DNA of 64,000 nucleotides from Acetobacter tropicalis (GTDB lineage Bacteria; Pseudomonadota; Alphaproteobacteria; Acetobacterales; Acetobacteraceae), in contig NZ_LHZQ01000212.1 in NCBI RefSeq assembly GCF_001580915.1, forward strand, positions 16,571 through 80,570, in the 5' to 3' direction. Under the pieces are notes generated by a model. It was not told the origin of the DNA and did no database searches. It worked only from the letters and a program-made list of their open reading frames with translations. Below, piece by piece: positions 61,190-64,000 of this stretch. The position numbers were made by a program, and so were the translations under genes. Numbering within the stretch: the stretch's first letter is position 1; the number at the start of each line of letters is the position of its first letter.

Positions 61190-61864
61190 TGATTAACCGG
61201 ATGGGCCGGAAGAGCTGTCTCAGCGCATCAAGATCAATGAGGACGGATTGTCGTCCTTTCTTCAGAGGAGCCAGTGCGCCTTTAATCACGGAAGCCGGGT
61301 CATGTGTATCAAGACCATGCGCCATGCCAAACAGAAAGATCGCGCTCAATCTCTGACGCACTCTGCGGGCAGTCTCTTTTGCGCGACCCGCTTCAATTTT
61401 CTTGATGGTCTCCAGCACCATCGGGGGCGTGATGTCATCCAGATCAATATGACCAAGATCTGGCCACGCAAGACGTTCCAGACTTGTGCGCACATCTTCC
61501 GCGTGCCGGGTTGTCCAGCGTGCGGATTGCGCCTCCATCCATTTCTCGCCAACATGACGCAGTTGTTTATCGATACGTTTTGCTTCGGCCTGACGCTGGC
61601 GGCGCGTCAACGATGGATCACGGCCAGCCCGGATTTCGGCCCGAGCCTGATCGCGTGCCTCACGTGCCGCTGCCAAAGTCACTTCTGGATAGGCACCAAA
61701 AGAGAGCAGTTTTTCCTTCCGCCAAAACGATATTTCATGCGCCATAATCACGAACCACTGGTCTGCACGAGAATGAACAGTCCGCCTGTATCCGAAAGCT
61801 TGTATGGTTTCTCGCGTGGCGTGAGGCGACGCAACTGAACATCCGTCAGCATCGATACCCCCAT
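61190..61864 (-). pseudogene. Tyrosine integrase relic (P4-type N-terminal part)
   Basis: From ATG 61864 or 61852 the frame gives MLTDVQLRRLTPREKPYKLS, then DTGGLFILVQTSGS and a TGA stop. It resumes as LWRMKYRFGG, shifts frame by one base, and continues KEKLLSFGAYPEVTLAAARE, ARDQARAEIRAGRDPSLTRR and the core-binding part to about residue 215 (RQSVLIDLDALRQLF). The catalytic R-H-R-Y domain is absent. An internal stop, a frameshift and a truncation make it dead three times over. It belongs to a different subgroup from the intact integrase downstream. Confidence 0.85.
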
Positions 61865-61987
61865 ATCTACCCCCACAATGCTTGAGCTTGAAGGAACCTC
61901 ACAGAGCACCATAAAGCGCATAAATGGCAGAAAACCGCCAGCATTTATGCGAAATAAGCGCTATGGACTGTCATGGGATATATCAAA

Positions 61988-62003
61988 TGGCGGAGAGGGA
62001 GTC
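61988..62003. other. tRNA-3'-end-like sequence, candidate attachment site
   Basis: TGGCGGAGAGGGAGTC is, in reverse complement, GACTCCCTCTCCGCCA, which resembles the 3' end of a tRNA-Ser (…CTCCCTCTCCGCCA). Tyrosine integrases typically recombine within such a sequence. It lies between the relic integrase and the intact one, the expected place for an att core. No complete tRNA gene is present here. Confidence 0.5.
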
Positions 62004-62151
62004 CGCCGATGTAGGGCGTCATGAAAGGGCAGATCGGCGCAATAACCCTTGTTTTTCATGGCTTTACAGAAATTCATGCCATCCTGAAGAAGCAGATAGA
62101 CGCATTGAAACCCATGCCGTAAGGTGGGACGGAAGATGGGACTGAAAAGCC

Positions 62152-63444
62152 ATGAGCAAGCTTCCGCCGAACCAGATGAATGCCCGCAAGGTCGCCTCCC
62201 TCAAGGACGGGGTTCACGGCGATGGCGGAAATTTATGGATCACCGTCCGGGGCGACACCCGGGCCTGGACCTTTCGCTATAAAAGCCCTGAGACCGGCAA
62301 AAGACGGGAGATGGGACTCGGTCCCGCCCGGGATATTTCTCTGGCTGATGTCCGACTCCGGGCAGCCGAGAACCGGCGCCTGCTTCTGGAGGGGATCGAC
62401 CCGCTGGAAGAGAAAGCCCGGCAGAAGGGCCCTGACGTTCAGGAGCGCACCTTCGCACAGGTTGCCGAGCAGTACATCACCGAGCAGGCGCCGGGCTGGA
62501 AAGATCCGCGCTCGGCGCCCATGTGGCGCAGTTCTCTGGAGCGTCATGTTTATCCCGTCCTCGGCTCGAGACCGATTGGCAGCGTGCAGACAGAGGACGT
62601 GCTCGCCGTCCTGCGACCGATCTGGGAAAACACGACCGAAACCGCAACACGGCTGCGTGGACGGATGGAGCGTATTCTGGACTATGCGCAGAGCCATCAC
62701 TGGCGCGAGGGTGAGAACCCGGCCCGCTGGCGGGGGCACCTGGCCAACATCCTTCCCAAACCCACGGCCGTCACGAAGGTGGTGCACCATGCCGCCTTGC
62801 CCTATCGCGATCTCCCGCCGGTCTACAGTCGGCTCAGCGCCGAGCATGGGGTAGGAGCTCTTGCTGCACGGTTCGTCTGCCTGACCGCCACCCGGTCTGG
62901 CGAGGTCCGCAAGGCCCTGTGGTCGGAGATCGATCTGAAGAAAAAGATCTGGACCATCCCGGCCGAGCGGATGAAGGCCGGGCGGGAGCATCGTGTGCCC
63001 CTGACGAACGGAGCGATGGCTTTGCTGTATAAAGTCCAGACCCTGAGATCCAGTCTCGGTGAGGACAGTTTCGTGTTTCCCGGTGGCCGGGTCGGATCAC
63101 CGTTGAGCGATGTCGCGGTCTCCAAGGCCCTCCATCAGGCCGCAGGCACGAAGGATGTGACGATCCATGGTTTGCGTTCCAGCTTCCGGGATTGGGCTGC
63201 CGAGGAAACCGACTTCCCGAGGGAGGTCGCCGAAATGGCTTTGGCCCATGCCATCGGTGACAAGGTCGAGGCCGCCTATCGCCGCGGGGATCTCTTCAAC
63301 AGGCGTTCAGAGATGATGCATGCCTGGGAACGCTTCTGCGCCGGGCAATCCAGTGAGGCGGTCGCAAAGCCTCCGCGTTCCAATCCTGACAGCGCCCCGC
63401 TCTTCACCTGGAAAGACTCTGACATCGGGGATTCAGACGCCTGA
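62152..63444 (+). CDS. int: Tyrosine-type site-specific integrase, intact
   Basis: Phage/island integrase of the P4-like group, 430 aa. The N-terminal arm-binding DUF4102-like domain is present (residues ~10-85: DGVHGDGGNLWITVRG, KRREMGLGPARDISLADVRL). It is followed by a core-binding domain (~100-195) and a catalytic domain with Arg in TATRSGEVRKALWSEID, HGLRSSFRDWAAE (His-x-x-Arg) and HAIGDKVEAAYRRGD (His and nucleophile Tyr). All catalytic residues are present, so it may be active. It would mobilise an island whose boundary lies at the att-like sequence just upstream. Confidence 0.94.
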   Translation: MSKLPPNQMNARKVASLKDGVHGDGGNLWITVRGDTRAWTFRYKSPETGKRREMGLGPARDISLADVRLRAAENRRLLLEGIDPLEEKARQKGPDVQERTFAQVAEQYITEQAPGWKDPRSAPMWRSSLERHVYPVLGSRPIGSVQTEDVLAVLRPIWENTTETATRLRGRMERILDYAQSHHWREGENPARWRGHLANILPKPTAVTKVVHHAALPYRDLPPVYSRLSAEHGVGALAARFVCLTATRSGEVRKALWSEIDLKKKIWTIPAERMKAGREHRVPLTNGAMALLYKVQTLRSSLGEDSFVFPGGRVGSPLSDVAVSKALHQAAGTKDVTIHGLRSSFRDWAAEETDFPREVAEMALAHAIGDKVEAAYRRGDLFNRRSEMMHAWERFCAGQSSEAVAKPPRSNPDSAPLFTWKDSDIGDSDA

Positions 63445-63463
63445 AGGCCCGTCAAAAGCCCAA

Positions 63464-63714
63464 TGACGCGTCACGGATTGCGTCGTACCGGTCCGCACAA
63501 TCTCAGTGACGCGTCATCAATGCGCTATGTCGCCATTCCATGAGCAGCTCAAAAGCATGGCACTGCGCCATAAAATCGGGCTGCCAGATCGCCTAAGATG
63601 GCACGATACTGGGTTTTTGGCGCAAAGCTCCAAAAACCCTTTTAAAACAGTCCCTTAAAACCGTTTCATTTTCGTGCCCTGCTAGGGGCGTCCGCATCAC
63701 GCTGTGACGCGTCA
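63464..63714. repeat. Three copies of palindrome TGACGCGTCA
   Basis: The 10-bp perfect palindrome occurs at 63464-63473, 63507-63516 and 63705-63714. Copies 1 and 2 are 43 bp apart, about four helical turns; the third is 198 bp further on. Such spacing and repetition would suit an operator or integrase arm-site array. Confidence 0.75.
63611..63639 (+). terminator. Hairpin downstream of integrase
   Basis: GGGTTTTTGG and CCAAAAACCC form a perfect 10-bp stem around a 9-nt loop, followed by TTTTAAAA. It may terminate transcription from the integrase side, or belong to an attachment region. Confidence 0.5.
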
Positions 63715-64000
63715 TTCTAACCTGCACGCGCTCCCGTTCCGGGGTCGCGCCGCCCTGAGGGCGGCGGTGCAGAACCCGGCCTCTCTCCCTCTCTCATGAT
63801 GAAAAATGATCAGAGGGGTTCTGTCGTTTTTTTTTGGCTTCGCAAGGGAGGACCGGGCTGGTCCTCACCCCAGAGGGTTCACGCGGGGCGTGAGCTGGAA
63901 TGGTCGCCGTGCGACCAGAACGGTCTGTTCTCTCTGGAGCTTCCTTCTTTCTGGAGCCTTTCTGTTGATTTTCACCGAGAACTGACCCGGGAAGGGTATA

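Larger units (their letters stand above)
63445..64000. other. Gene-free stretch with palindromes, right window edge
   Basis: No coding region recognised. It holds three perfect TGACGCGTCA palindromes (63464, 63507, 63705) and a 10-bp hairpin followed by T-rich sequence (63611-63639). A CGCCGCCC-TGA-GGGCGGCG hairpin lies at 63748-63766. The last 150 bp are the leader of a gene beyond the window. Confidence 0.4.

Noticed and set aside
61924..62145. 73-aa plus-strand frame before the integrase
   Set aside because: No ribosome binding site or family; it overlaps the att-like sequence, and composition is not protein-like.
1..64000. CRISPR array, rRNA operon or complete tRNA gene
   Set aside because: I looked for regularly spaced repeats and conserved RNA sequences on both strands and saw none; the only tRNA-like sequences are short 3'-end fragments.

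Overview
The window looks like part of the genome of an acetic acid bacterium (Acetobacteraceae, Alphaproteobacteria; Acetobacter, Gluconobacter or Komagataeibacter type). The grounds are a cyanide-insensitive bd-type quinol oxidase with a DUF2474-like small subunit, many TonB-dependent receptors, IS3/IS5/IS110 relics, a moderate GC backbone, and high-GC and low-GC accessory blocks. The genus assignment is inference from gene content; no rRNA or tRNA gene is present.

Layout. 0.3-1.7 kb: two tiny overlapping genes and a secreted YfdX-family protein. 1.9-9.6 kb, all minus strand: an apparent co-directional run cioA-cioB-DUF2474, nitrate-reductase-associated protein, YdeP/FdhF-like molybdo-oxidoreductase, moaA, lysR. 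9.9-11.7 kb: a DyP peroxidase with a C-terminal cargo tail, followed by its encapsulin shell. 12.1 kb: CsaA. 12.7-22.7 kb: a cobalamin-linked region with three cobalamin riboswitches. They lie upstream of a Rieske oxygenase, an FhuE-like TonB receptor, and a small protein + BtuB-like receptor + PepSY membrane protein; a MetR-like regulator sits in the middle. 22.8-24.6 kb: peroxiredoxin + hydrolase, and a divergent tiny ORF pair. 24.6-30.8 kb: choline sulfatase (frameshifted at a G6 run) + TonB receptor + MFS transporter, with a divergent LysR. 31.1-33.9 kb: aconitase B.

34.7-36.6 kb and 46.4-47.4 kb hold nested IS relics. They flank a six-gene purine scavenging operon (37.9-46.4 kb): TonB receptor, AzgA-like permease, exported nucleoside hydrolase, adenine deaminase, AbgA-like M20 amidohydrolase and phosphoribosyltransferase, with a divergent GntR regulator. 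From 47.5 to 59.1 kb the sequence turns distinctly GC-rich and carries a minus-strand catabolic operon: GAF protein, HyuA, HyuB, M24 peptidase, second HyuB, TonB receptor and NCS1 permease, with an XRE-cupin regulator upstream. From 59.2 kb on come a broken Fic gene, a low-GC orphan cassette, a degenerate integrase, a tRNA-3'-end-like sequence, an intact tyrosine integrase, and a gene-free stretch with three copies of a 10-bp palindrome.

Functionally, five TonB-dependent receptors are each paired with a different inner-membrane carrier or catabolic enzyme set, so the window reads as a series of nutrient-scavenging modules (cobalamin or metal, sulfate ester, purine, cyclic amide) attached to a respiratory and oxidative-stress backbone. 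The most interesting candidates are the riboswitch-linked Rieske oxygenase, the exported-nucleoside-hydrolase purine module with its AbgA-like enzyme, and the HyuA/HyuB2/M24/GAF/TonB/NCS1 operon.
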